DNA of 31,993 nt from JBPYFK01 sp051984675. GTDB taxonomy: Bacteria; Actinomycetota; Actinomycetes; Mycobacteriales; Pseudonocardiaceae. Below, one piece after another: positions 25,966 through 31,993 of the stretch (the first letter of the stretch is position 1; the number at the start of each line of letters is the position of its first letter). A model generated the notes under the pieces. The model saw nothing but the letters and a program-made list of their open reading frames with translations, did no database searches and was not told the DNA's origin. A program made the position numbers and the translations under genes. The stretch spans positions 1 to 31,993 of the forward strand of contig JBPYFK010000127.1 in assembly GCA_051984675.1 (NCBI GenBank). Reading direction: 5' to 3'.

Positions 25966-27315
25966 ATGGCCGGTTCACGCCCAGGATCATCTCTGCAACA
26001 GGCCGAAGAACCCGTGTCCGGCAGCCCGTGGTGGCGCGGTCTGAGTGGGGCCCATCGGCGGGTCCTCTCAGCCTCATTCCTGGGATGGGCCATGGACGGC
26101 TTCGAGACCTACGCGTTGGTTGTCATCATCGGTCCCGCCTTGCGAGATCTGCTCACACCAGCGCAGCGGCACGACACGGCGCTGTATGCCGGCCTGGCAA
26201 TCGGGATCACGCTCCTGGGGTCCGGCGTGGGTGGCCTGGTCGGTGGAACGCTCGCCGACTACGTTGGCCGCAAGCCGATGATGCTGTGGTCAATCGGCGC
26301 CTACTCGCTGCTGACCGGGTTCACGGCGCTCAGCACGTCCGTCTGGATGCTGGTCGGTCTGCGGTTCCTCACCGGTCTTGCGCTCGGCAGCGAATGGTCG
26401 ACAGGCGCCTCGCTCATCCAGGAGATGTGGCCCGAACGGTCACGCACCAAGGGCGCCGCCATCGTCCAGTCCGGGTTCGGCTTCGGCTCGCTCCTGGCGG
26501 CTCTGGCATGGATGGCGATCGGGAGCTTCGACCCAGCCGCGTGGCGCTTCATGTTCGTGCTGGGTGTCCTACCAGCGTTGGCAGTTCTGTTCCTGCGTAG
26601 CCGGGTTCCGGAGTCGCAACGCTGGATCCGTGCCACGAGTCGACGTGACCGATCCGGGGGCACTACCCCACCAGCGGACCAGCCCGGAGGGCGCCTCACG
26701 ATCACGCGCATATTCTTAAGCCGCGAACACCGCAAGACGATGATGCTGACCATCGCCCTGTCCTTCGTCACGATCGCGGGGTGGTACGCAATCTCGTCGT
26801 TCCTCCCCCTGTTCACCGCCGTCATTGCCGCAAAGCACGGCGTGGCAGGCTCCGCGCACTGGGCCCAGCTCGCCGTGGTCACCTACACCATCGGGTCGAT
26901 TGTCGGCTACGTCGGCTCTGCCTTCGTGGCTGACCGCTTCGGGCGCCGCACGCTGATCATCCTGTTCCTGGCGGGCTCTCTGGTCATGACCCCGATCACC
27001 TACCTGTGGCCGGGCAACATCCAGACCTTCCTGGTCGTGGCCGGAATCAACGGTGTCTTCACCTTGGGCGGCTTCGTCTGGATGCCGCTGTACCTCCCCG
27101 AGCTGTTCGCCACGACAATCCGATCCACCGCGATCTCGACAGTGTTCAACAGCACCAGATTGGTCGCGTGGATCGGACCGATCATCAGTGGCAGTCTTGT
27201 CGTCCTTTTCGGCGGCATCGCGCCCGCAGCCATATGGATGGGCTCGGTCTACGTACTCGGTCTGCTCGTCGTCCCCTTCCTCAAAGAGACGAGGGGACTG
27301 CCGCTACCCGATTGA
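25966..27315 (+). CDS. MFS transporter, aromatic/organic acid:H+ symporter-like
   Basis: A 449-residue, 12-TM importer. TM1 carries LGWAMDGFETYALVVIIGP, where the DGFE acid is the proton-coupling position of AAHS/SHS-type symporters, and motif A is GGTLADYVGRKPMM. A second copy, SAFVADRFGRRTLI, follows TM8. The ATG at 25966 was chosen because GGGAAG lies 9 nt upstream and the protein then begins like its relatives; the in-frame ATG at 25885 would run through the operator region. The central loop (about 215-240) is Gly/Arg-rich. It leads an operon with the MetE-like gene 29 bp downstream and is divergent from the GntR gene. Confidence 0.92.
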   Translation: MAGSRPGSSLQQAEEPVSGSPWWRGLSGAHRRVLSASFLGWAMDGFETYALVVIIGPALRDLLTPAQRHDTALYAGLAIGITLLGSGVGGLVGGTLADYVGRKPMMLWSIGAYSLLTGFTALSTSVWMLVGLRFLTGLALGSEWSTGASLIQEMWPERSRTKGAAIVQSGFGFGSLLAALAWMAIGSFDPAAWRFMFVLGVLPALAVLFLRSRVPESQRWIRATSRRDRSGGTTPPADQPGGRLTITRIFLSREHRKTMMLTIALSFVTIAGWYAISSFLPLFTAVIAAKHGVAGSAHWAQLAVVTYTIGSIVGYVGSAFVADRFGRRTLIILFLAGSLVMTPITYLWPGNIQTFLVVAGINGVFTLGGFVWMPLYLPELFATTIRSTAISTVFNSTRLVAWIGPIISGSLVVLFGGIAPAAIWMGSVYVLGLLVVPFLKETRGLPLPD

Positions 27316-27344
27316 TCCACGGATTCGCATCTCGAAGAGGGCTT

Positions 27345-28385
27345 ATGACATCGCTACCCTTCCTGCCCACATCGCTGGTCGGCAGCTACGCCCAACCCGA
27401 TTGGCTGATCGACCGTTCGAAGCTGGCTGAACGCTTCCCACCCCGAGTCCGCGCGAAGGAGCTGTGGCGCATCACCCCCGAATTCCTCGCCCAAGCCCAG
27501 GACGACGCCACGCTGCTGGCGATCCTGGCCCAGCAGCACGCCGGTCTGGACATTCTCACTGATGGCGAGATCCGCCGGGAAAGCTACTCCAACCACTTCG
27601 CCAATGCGCTCGACGGCATCGACACCGACTGCCCAGGCACCGCGCTCGATCGCAGTGGCAAGCCCAACCCGGTTCCGCGGATTGCCGGACCGATCCGCAG
27701 GCCGCATCCGGTCGAGGTCGATGACCTGCGGTTCCTGCGGGACCACACCGATCGGACGATCAAGATGACGGTACCGGGGCCCTTCACGATGTCCCAGCAG
27801 GCGCAGAACGACTACTACCCAGACGACGAGTCGGCGGCGATGGCGTATGCGGCAGTGGTCAACGCCGAGGTCACTGACCTGTTCGCGGCCGGTGCCGACA
27901 TCGTGCAGATCGACGAACCCTACCTGCAGGCGCGTCCGGACGCAGCCCGCGCCTACGGTGTGACCGCCCTCAACACTGCACTCGCCGGCGTGACCGGCAC
28001 AACCGCAGTGCACCTCTGCTTCGGCTATGCCGCGATCATCCACGAGCGCCCGGAAGGGTACTCTTTCCTGCCCGAACTCGCCGAATGCCGCGTCGACCAG
28101 ATCTCGATCGAAACCGCGCAGTCAGGACTGGATCTCGGGGTCCTGCGCGATCTCGCCGACAAAACGATCATACTCGGCGTGATCGATCTGTCCACATCGG
28201 AGATCGAGACTCCGGAGGTGGTGGCTGAACGCACCCGGCGAGCCTTCGAACTGATCCGACCCGAACAGGTCGTCATCGCCACCGACTGCGGCATGAAGTA
28301 CCTACCGCGCAAGTCGGCCGAAGGCAAGATGCGCGCCATGGCACGCGCCGCGCAACTGCTTCGTGTCGAACTACAAGGGGCATAA
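27345..28385 (+). CDS. MetE C-terminal-like zinc methyltransferase/alkyltransferase
   Basis: A 346-residue TIM-barrel protein equal to the catalytic half of cobalamin-independent methionine synthase. Zinc ligands are all present: His223 and Cys225 in VHLCFGY, Glu256 in ISIETAQS and Cys315 in TDCGMKYLPR. The substrate loop DILTDGEIRRES and QIDEPYL also fit. Full MetE is about 750 residues with an N-terminal half that binds polyglutamyl folate, absent here. Short homologues include core methionine synthases and epoxyalkane:coenzyme M transferases, so thiol alkylation is a fair alternative. A GAGGG site precedes the ATG. Its place behind an acid importer suggests demethylation or thiol transfer in a catabolic route rather than housekeeping methionine synthesis. 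Confidence 0.9.
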   Translation: MTSLPFLPTSLVGSYAQPDWLIDRSKLAERFPPRVRAKELWRITPEFLAQAQDDATLLAILAQQHAGLDILTDGEIRRESYSNHFANALDGIDTDCPGTALDRSGKPNPVPRIAGPIRRPHPVEVDDLRFLRDHTDRTIKMTVPGPFTMSQQAQNDYYPDDESAAMAYAAVVNAEVTDLFAAGADIVQIDEPYLQARPDAARAYGVTALNTALAGVTGTTAVHLCFGYAAIIHERPEGYSFLPELAECRVDQISIETAQSGLDLGVLRDLADKTIILGVIDLSTSEIETPEVVAERTRRAFELIRPEQVVIATDCGMKYLPRKSAEGKMRAMARAAQLLRVELQGA

Positions 28386-28877
28386 CGGTTTTGCCGCGTT
28401 CCACGGACATAGAAGGCTTCCGTTCGATGTGCACGAGCGCCTAATTCAACTCCCTTGGTGCCGGAGTAGACGGCGAGCAGCCGAGCCCGCTGTCTTGCCC
28501 GGCTGCCAGACCCGACCATTGCGCGACAGCAGGTTCAACAGCCCGGATAAGAAGGTTGTGACGACCGAGCACCCGATGGCTCGTCAACCCAAACATCCCG
28601 GGAGTCAAACGCAAAGACCCCGTCTCGGTCTGTGGGCTGGGCGGGGCTAGCTCGTCTCGATGCCCTCTGAGTAGTAGGTACTGACGTATCGCCCGAACCT
28701 CCCAGGCGTTACAAACCACCAGAAACACACAAAGTCCCTACCCGACCCGAAGGCCGAGAGCGCACCAGCGGCTGGCATGTCCTGCGGGATTCGTCGGCCT
28801 ACCGCTCGATGCCGAACACTGGCGAACTGTCGACCGACGGATGCTAGTGCCCGTTGAACGGCCTGGCGCGGCCCCGT
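28386..28877. other. Intergenic region between two convergent operons
   Basis: About 490 bp without a supportable gene. Frames at 28363-28650 (+) and 28441-28728 (-) have no recognised motif. It is the meeting point of the MFS-MetE-like operon (+) and the YceI-pirin-VOC operon (-). AGACC (28617-28621) and GGTCT (28627-28631) form only a weak stem; no strong terminator was found. Confidence 0.4.
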
Positions 28878-29375
28878 CTACAGCACGTTGTTGCCATACA
28901 TTTCGCCGAGCGGGTCGGCGATGAGTTCGATGCGAGCGCCATCGGGGTCGCGGAAATACACCGAGACTTCACTGTGGATCTCGTGCTGCACGTCAGCCTC
29001 GGCGAGCTTGTTCACCAGGTACCGCCACCGCTCGGGGTCCACAGAGATGGCCACGTGGTGCAGACCACCCAGCACTTCGGCGTACGGGCCCAGATCCAGA
29101 CCGGGAAAGTCGAAGAACGCCAGCAGGTTGTTGTTTCCGATGTCGAAAAAGAAGTGCGACGAACCGGGGTAGTCGCGGTTCTCGATCAGCTCGGTCAGCG
29201 GGAACTCCAGCAGCTCCTGGTAGAAGTCGATGGTGCGCTTGACGTCCTGCGAGATCAGTGCGGTGTGGTGCAGTCCCCGAGCCGCGGAAACGGGACGCTG
29301 CCCGGACGGATGGAGGTATTGCTCGCGCAGCCGTTTGCGCTGGGCAGCGGCTGCGGAGGTGTCCACGGGCGTCAT
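28878..29375 (-). CDS. VOC superfamily protein (glyoxalase/dioxygenase fold)
   Basis: A 165-residue metal-dependent vicinal-oxygen-chelate protein. It has two paired beta-alpha-beta-beta-beta units: the first near 33-90 (GLHHTALISQDVKRTIDFYQ) and the second near 104-155 (GLHHVAISVDPERW, then YFRDPDGARIELI). Likely metal ligands are His36/37, His106/107 and Glu150. The exact reaction (glyoxalase-like, extradiol dioxygenase-like or resistance) is not predictable. The ATG at 29375 follows GGAGG by 9 nt. It is the last gene of the YceI-pirin-VOC operon, 31 bp after pirin, so a role in electrophile or quinone detoxification is plausible. Confidence 0.9.
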   Translation of the reverse strand: MTPVDTSAAAAQRKRLREQYLHPSGQRPVSAARGLHHTALISQDVKRTIDFYQELLEFPLTELIENRDYPGSSHFFFDIGNNNLLAFFDFPGLDLGPYAEVLGGLHHVAISVDPERWRYLVNKLAEADVQHEIHSEVSVYFRDPDGARIELIADPLGEMYGNNVL

Positions 29376-29406
29376 CGGTAATTCCTCCGAACTTGGTTGG
29401 CCGGTG

Positions 29407-30171
29407 TCAGCCGACGGTGGCGTGCATTTCCCACACCAGGATTTCGGCGTCTTCGGTGGCGGTGATGCGCTGGCCGCCGGTGGCGGTGAAGCGCACCGCG
29501 TCGCCCTCGTTGAGGGCGCCGGCGCCTTCGAGTGTGACAGCGCCGTGGGCGACGAACAGGTGCAGCCACGGCGCCTCCGGAAGTTGCACGTCGCCACCTG
29601 GTCGCAGCCGCGCAGCGTGTAGCGCGGCGTACCGGTTGTGGATGCGGATCGCGGCCTGTTCGGCGTGGGTCGGCATGCCGGAGGCCACCGGCACCAGCCC
29701 GCCGGCCAGTAGCTCGTGATCGATCTCCAGTTGCTCGTAGCCCGGGGTGATCCCGCCCTCGTCGGGTAGCACCCACATCTGGACGAAGTGCACCGGGTCG
29801 TCGTGCCGCTCACCGGAGAGCCGCCACGCGTCGTTCTTCTCCGAGTGCAGAATCCCTGTCCCGGCACTCATCCGCTGCGCCAACCCGGGATAGATCACCC
29901 CAGCGTGCCCCTCGGAGTCCTGGTGCACGAGCGATCCACTCAACACCCAGGTGACGATCTCCATATCCCGGTGGGGATGGGTCTCGAACCCGGTACCGGG
30001 CTGCACCCGGTCATCGTTGCTGACCAGCAGCACTCCGTGGTGCGTGTTGGCCGGATCGTAGTGGCCACCGAAGGAGAACGAGTGCTTCGAGTCCAGCCAG
30101 TCCAACCGAGTAGTGGACCGGTCACTGGCTCGGCGCACGTCGGCCCGGGGCGTCAGTTTCGTTGTGCTCAT
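29407..30171 (-). CDS. Pirin family protein (bicupin)
   Basis: A 254-residue metal-binding bicupin; characterised relatives such as E. coli YhhW show quercetin 2,3-dioxygenase activity, while others act as redox-sensitive cofactors. The N-terminal cupin carries the four ligands His65 and His67 in ETHPHRDMEIVT, then His109 and Glu111 in GILHSEKND. The C-terminal cupin is shorter and lacks a clear site. The protein begins STTKLTPRADV and has the conserved HSFSFGGHYDP. It lies 42 bp after YceI and 31 bp before the VOC gene, so the three are one unit. Confidence 0.94.
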   Translation of the reverse strand: MSTTKLTPRADVRRASDRSTTRLDWLDSKHSFSFGGHYDPANTHHGVLLVSNDDRVQPGTGFETHPHRDMEIVTWVLSGSLVHQDSEGHAGVIYPGLAQRMSAGTGILHSEKNDAWRLSGERHDDPVHFVQMWVLPDEGGITPGYEQLEIDHELLAGGLVPVASGMPTHAEQAAIRIHNRYAALHAARLRPGGDVQLPEAPWLHLFVAHGAVTLEGAGALNEGDAVRFTATGGQRITATEDAEILVWEMHATVG

Positions 30172-30213
30172 CGAGGTCTCCTTGCCTGCCGTAGCAACCC
30201 GCGCCTGGGCCGG

Positions 30214-30771
30214 TCAGGCTTGCTTGATCGCCGAGATCTCGATCTCCAGCGCGATCTTGTCGCTGACGAGAACCCCGCCGGTCTCCAGCGTCGCGTTCCA
30301 GGTGACACCGAAGTCCCTGCGGTTGATCGTGGTCGAGCCCTCGAAACCCACCCGCACGTTGCCGAACGGGTCGGTGGCCTGCCCCTCGAGGGTCACTGGG
30401 ACGGTCACCGACCGGGTCACACCCTTGATCGTGAGCTTCCCGGTGACGTCGAAGGCGTTCTCGCCGGTCCAGGTGATCTCGGTCGACTCGAAGGTGATCT
30501 CCGGGTAGTCGTCCATCTGCAGGAAATCGTTGCTGCGCAGGTGAGCGTCCCGGTCCGCATTGCGGGTGTCGATGCTGGCCGCCTGGATCGTCACGTGCAC
30601 CGAAGAGCGGGCAGGGTTCTCTCCGTCGAGGTGCGCGGTGCCGGTGAACTCGTTGAACGCGCCCCGCACCTTGGTCACCATCGCGTGCCGGGCCACGAAA
30701 CCGAGCCGGCTGTGGGCGGGGTCGAGGGTGTACTCGCCGGTCAGCTGGGCGTAGTCGACAGTCGTGGACAT
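30214..30771 (-). CDS. YceI family protein
   Basis: A 185-residue lipocalin-like beta-barrel that binds isoprenoid or other amphiphilic lipids in known members. Family features are clear: YTLDPAHSRLGFVARHAMVTKVRGAF at the start, then AASIDTRNADRDAHLRSNDFLQ and GKLTIKGVTRSVTVPV. No signal peptide is present, unlike the periplasmic E. coli form, so it should be cytoplasmic, as usual in actinobacteria. It is the first gene of the operon with pirin and the VOC protein, divergent from the MarR gene, and should be repressed through the two boxes in the shared promoter. Confidence 0.95.
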   Translation of the reverse strand: MSTTVDYAQLTGEYTLDPAHSRLGFVARHAMVTKVRGAFNEFTGTAHLDGENPARSSVHVTIQAASIDTRNADRDAHLRSNDFLQMDDYPEITFESTEITWTGENAFDVTGKLTIKGVTRSVTVPVTLEGQATDPFGNVRVGFEGSTTINRRDFGVTWNATLETGGVLVSDKIALEIEISAIKQA

Positions 30772-30787
30772 CAGAACCTCCAGTTAG

Positions 30788-30833
30788 TTGACGTGTCACC
30801 TAGACGATGCCCCCAGTATGGATGACGTGTCAA
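30788..30833. promoter_or_regulatory. Two operator-like boxes in the YceI/MarR divergent promoter
   Basis: TTGACGTGTCAC (30788-30799) and ATGACGTGTCAA (30822-30833) are near-identical copies of the imperfect palindrome TTGAC-RY-GTCAA, with starts 34 bp apart. Copy 1 is 17 bp from the YceI start and copy 2 is 21 bp from the MarR start, so each could cover one promoter. The MarR product is the natural binder. Confidence 0.7.
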
Positions 30834-30854
30834 CTACTTCGCTACGATCGGGTC

Positions 30855-31322
30855 ATGCCCGAACCACGCTGGCTCGACGAGCGGGAACAGCACGCCTGGC
30901 GCGGCTACCTGACCATGCACGCGAAACTCGCCGCGCGGTTGAACCGCCAACTGCAGGCCGACTCCGGCCTGTCGCTGGCGGACTTCGACGTCCTGGTCCA
31001 GCTCACCGACCAGCCCGAAGCCCGGGTGCGGGTACTCGAACTCGCCGATGCGTTGCAGTGGGAGAAGAGCCGCTTGTCGCACCACCTCGGCCGCATGGAG
31101 CGCCGCGGCCTCGTGGTCCGCGAGGAGTGCCCCGACGACGGTCGCGGCGCCTTCATCACACTCACCACGGAGGGCCGTCAAACGATCGAAGACGCCGCGC
31201 CGGGCCACGTCAACACCGTCCGCGATCTCGTGTTCGACCACCTGACCGACGAGCAGGTTGACACCTTGCGGACGATCGCCGACACGGTGCTCAGCCGCAT
31301 CCACGACACCGAGGCCACGTAA
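30855..31322 (+). CDS. MarR family transcriptional regulator of the YceI operon
   Basis: A 155-residue winged-helix regulator. It has the helix-turn-helix SLADFDVLVQL, the recognition helix EKSRLSHHLGRMERRGLV and the wing CPDDGRGAFITLT, in which Asp-Gly-Arg is the MarR signature. The dimerisation helices are at both ends. The ATG at 30855 was chosen because the protein then begins MPEPRWLDEREQHAW, a common opening of this group; the in-frame ATG at 30807 would overlap the operator boxes. It is divergent from YceI-pirin-VOC and likely senses a phenolic or redox compound. Self-repression is inferred. Confidence 0.93.
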   Translation: MPEPRWLDEREQHAWRGYLTMHAKLAARLNRQLQADSGLSLADFDVLVQLTDQPEARVRVLELADALQWEKSRLSHHLGRMERRGLVVREECPDDGRGAFITLTTEGRQTIEDAAPGHVNTVRDLVFDHLTDEQVDTLRTIADTVLSRIHDTEAT

Positions 31323-31499
31323 CGTGGCATAGCAGGATCAGCGGTCTCCGCCTCTCACGGGAAGCCTTAGCACGATCGCCTAGCGGGCTCGGTGCCCCCG
31401 GTTGTGGCAAATCATGGTGCTGGAGCGGCAACTCGGTAAGAATGCGCTTCAGCCCAGCTGACGGAGCGTTCACGGCGGCGTCGCTGCACGGGGCTGCCG

Positions 31500-31522
31500 C
31501 GCAACCTGCTTCGCAGGTTGCG
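31500..31522. terminator. Perfect 9-bp hairpin downstream of marR
   Basis: CGCAACCTG (31500-31508) and CAGGTTGCG (31514-31522) pair perfectly around the loop CTTCG. It is 178 bp after the MarR stop. No U-tract follows. It could end transcription in either direction. Confidence 0.55.
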
Positions 31523-31610
31523 GCTGCTCGTACGACCGGACACGGTGCTGCGCCCTGCAATGGAGAACCCCGACCTGGGGATAGCGCCGACTTCATCGCG
31601 AATTGCTCGC

Positions 31611-31638
31611 CCCCTCCCTCCCAAAAGACCAGGAGGGG
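31611..31638 (-). terminator. 7-bp GC hairpin after the small minus-strand ORFs
   Basis: CCCCTCC (31611-31617) pairs with GGAGGGG (31632-31638) around a 14-nt loop. It lies just downstream of the stop at 31645 of the small minus-strand ORF, a fitting position for a terminator. Confidence 0.45.
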
Positions 31639-31644
31639 CAGGGG

Positions 31645-31734
31645 TCACTCGGTTCCGAACTCCTGAACGACGGTCGGCACCTCCTGTGAGCAGTAACGGA
31701 AGATCTCAACAATCAGGTTGTCTCGGTCTGCCAA
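31645..31734 (-). CDS. Possible 29-residue small protein
   Basis: A TTG start at 31734 opens a 29-codon frame beginning LADRDNLIVEIFRY and ending VVQEFGTE. Its ribosome binding site is unusually good: AAGGAGG ends 7 nt before the TTG and overlaps the end of the DUF6191-like gene, 13 bp away. The product is acidic and amphipathic with one Cys; no family is recognised. Support comes only from the ribosome binding site and the tight spacing, so it may be a chance ORF. Confidence 0.35.
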   Translation of the reverse strand: MADRDNLIVEIFRYCSQEVPTVVQEFGTE

Positions 31735-31747
31735 GCTCCTACCTCCT

Positions 31748-31939
31748 TCACTTAGGGCTTGTTTTTCGTGGCGCCGCCTCGCCATCCTCAGTGCGGTGTT
31801 CGGCTCGTCGACGGCGGCCGAGTCGGACGACCCCGCTGTCCAGATCCACCGGTTCCAGGTCGGCATGTTCGCCGTTACCATCCTGCCCCGCCTCGCTGCG
31901 CAGCTTCCGGCCGGGGAAGAGCTCACCGAAGGTACCCAT
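31748..31939 (-). CDS. DUF6191-like small protein
   Basis: A 63-residue basic protein. It begins MGTFGELFPGRKL and contains PVDLDSGVVRLGRRR. This fits an actinobacterial family with the pattern GELFxPGRKH near the front and PVDLDxGxV later. Relatives often have an N-terminal membrane helix. Here such a helix (VIVWLLIAV) is encoded just upstream but in another frame, so either the gene starts at the ATG at 31939 or a frameshift has split it. GGAGG is 12 nt upstream of this ATG, rather far. Function is unknown. Confidence 0.55.
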   Translation of the reverse strand: MGTFGELFPGRKLRSEAGQDGNGEHADLEPVDLDSGVVRLGRRRRAEHRTEDGEAAPRKTSPK

Positions 31940-31993
31940 GCAGCCACAGTACCTCCGCACACGGCGATCAACAGCCAGACGATCACAGCGCTC

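Larger units (their letters stand above)
31323..31644. other. Convergent intergenic region with two hairpins
   Basis: About 320 bp with no supportable gene. Two hairpins, listed separately at 31500-31522 and 31611-31638, probably terminate the MarR gene (+) and the small genes on the minus strand. Confidence 0.45.

Noticed and set aside
28600..28640. Possible terminator AGACC/GGTCT after the MetE-like gene
   Set aside because: Only five base pairs and more than 200 bp from the stop codon.
1..31993. tRNA genes, rRNA, CRISPR arrays, phage attachment sites
   Set aside because: Scanning the gaps for T-loop-like GGTTCGAATC segments, regularly spaced repeats and integrase genes gave nothing convincing.

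Overview
The window is high-GC DNA, about two thirds G+C, with the dense, strongly GC-biased third codon positions of an actinomycete. Gene content fits a soil actinobacterium of the Pseudonocardiales/Streptomyces type: large LuxR-type ATPase regulators, a secreted GH31 glycosidase, many MarR/TetR/GntR/LysR regulators, a DUF3817 protein, a DUF6191-like protein and an IS4-type transposase. This is an inference from content; no rRNA or other marker gene is present.

Layout. Bases 1-560 hold the 3' part of an IS4-group transposase. 563-2839 (-) is a secreted GH31 glycosidase. 2840-3474 holds a terminator-like hairpin and a GNAT remnant. 3475-5547 (-) is a TetR regulator, ABC ATPase and ABC-2 permease operon. 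6133-8463 (-) is a large ATP-binding LuxR regulator. 8845-12103 (+) is a MarR regulator coupled by ATGA to a 14-TM DHA2 exporter that carries three extra C-terminal Cna-B-like repeats, ending at a perfect hairpin. 12735-14699 (+) is an acyl-CoA oxidase/dehydrogenase. 14852-16198 is a decayed stretch with a twice-frameshifted methyltransferase and a truncated winged-helix ORF. 16199-17840 (-) carries phoU and a DUF3817 membrane protein, separated by a gene-poor, palindrome-rich 660 bp.

17981-28385 is the most distinctive part, an apparent catabolic island. A minus-strand operon runs FAD oxidoreductase, IlvD/Edd-type Fe-S dehydratase, MFS metabolite symporter, aconitase X large subunit, aconitase X swivel subunit, with the last four genes nearly touching. 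Upstream lie a LysR regulator and a GntR/FCD regulator. Divergent from the GntR gene is a second operon: an acid-type MFS symporter and a short MetE-C-like zinc methyltransferase/alkyltransferase. Two importers, two Fe-S dehydratases, a flavoenzyme and two one-component regulators suggest uptake and breakdown of a hydroxylated acid whose identity cannot be read from the sequence.

28878-31322 is a compact unit: YceI, pirin and VOC proteins (-) divergent from a MarR regulator (+), with two near-identical operator-like boxes between them. The right end holds a DUF6191-like small protein followed by a possible 29-residue ORF with a strong ribosome binding site.

No tRNA, rRNA or CRISPR array was found. 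Several non-coding stretches are noted individually.
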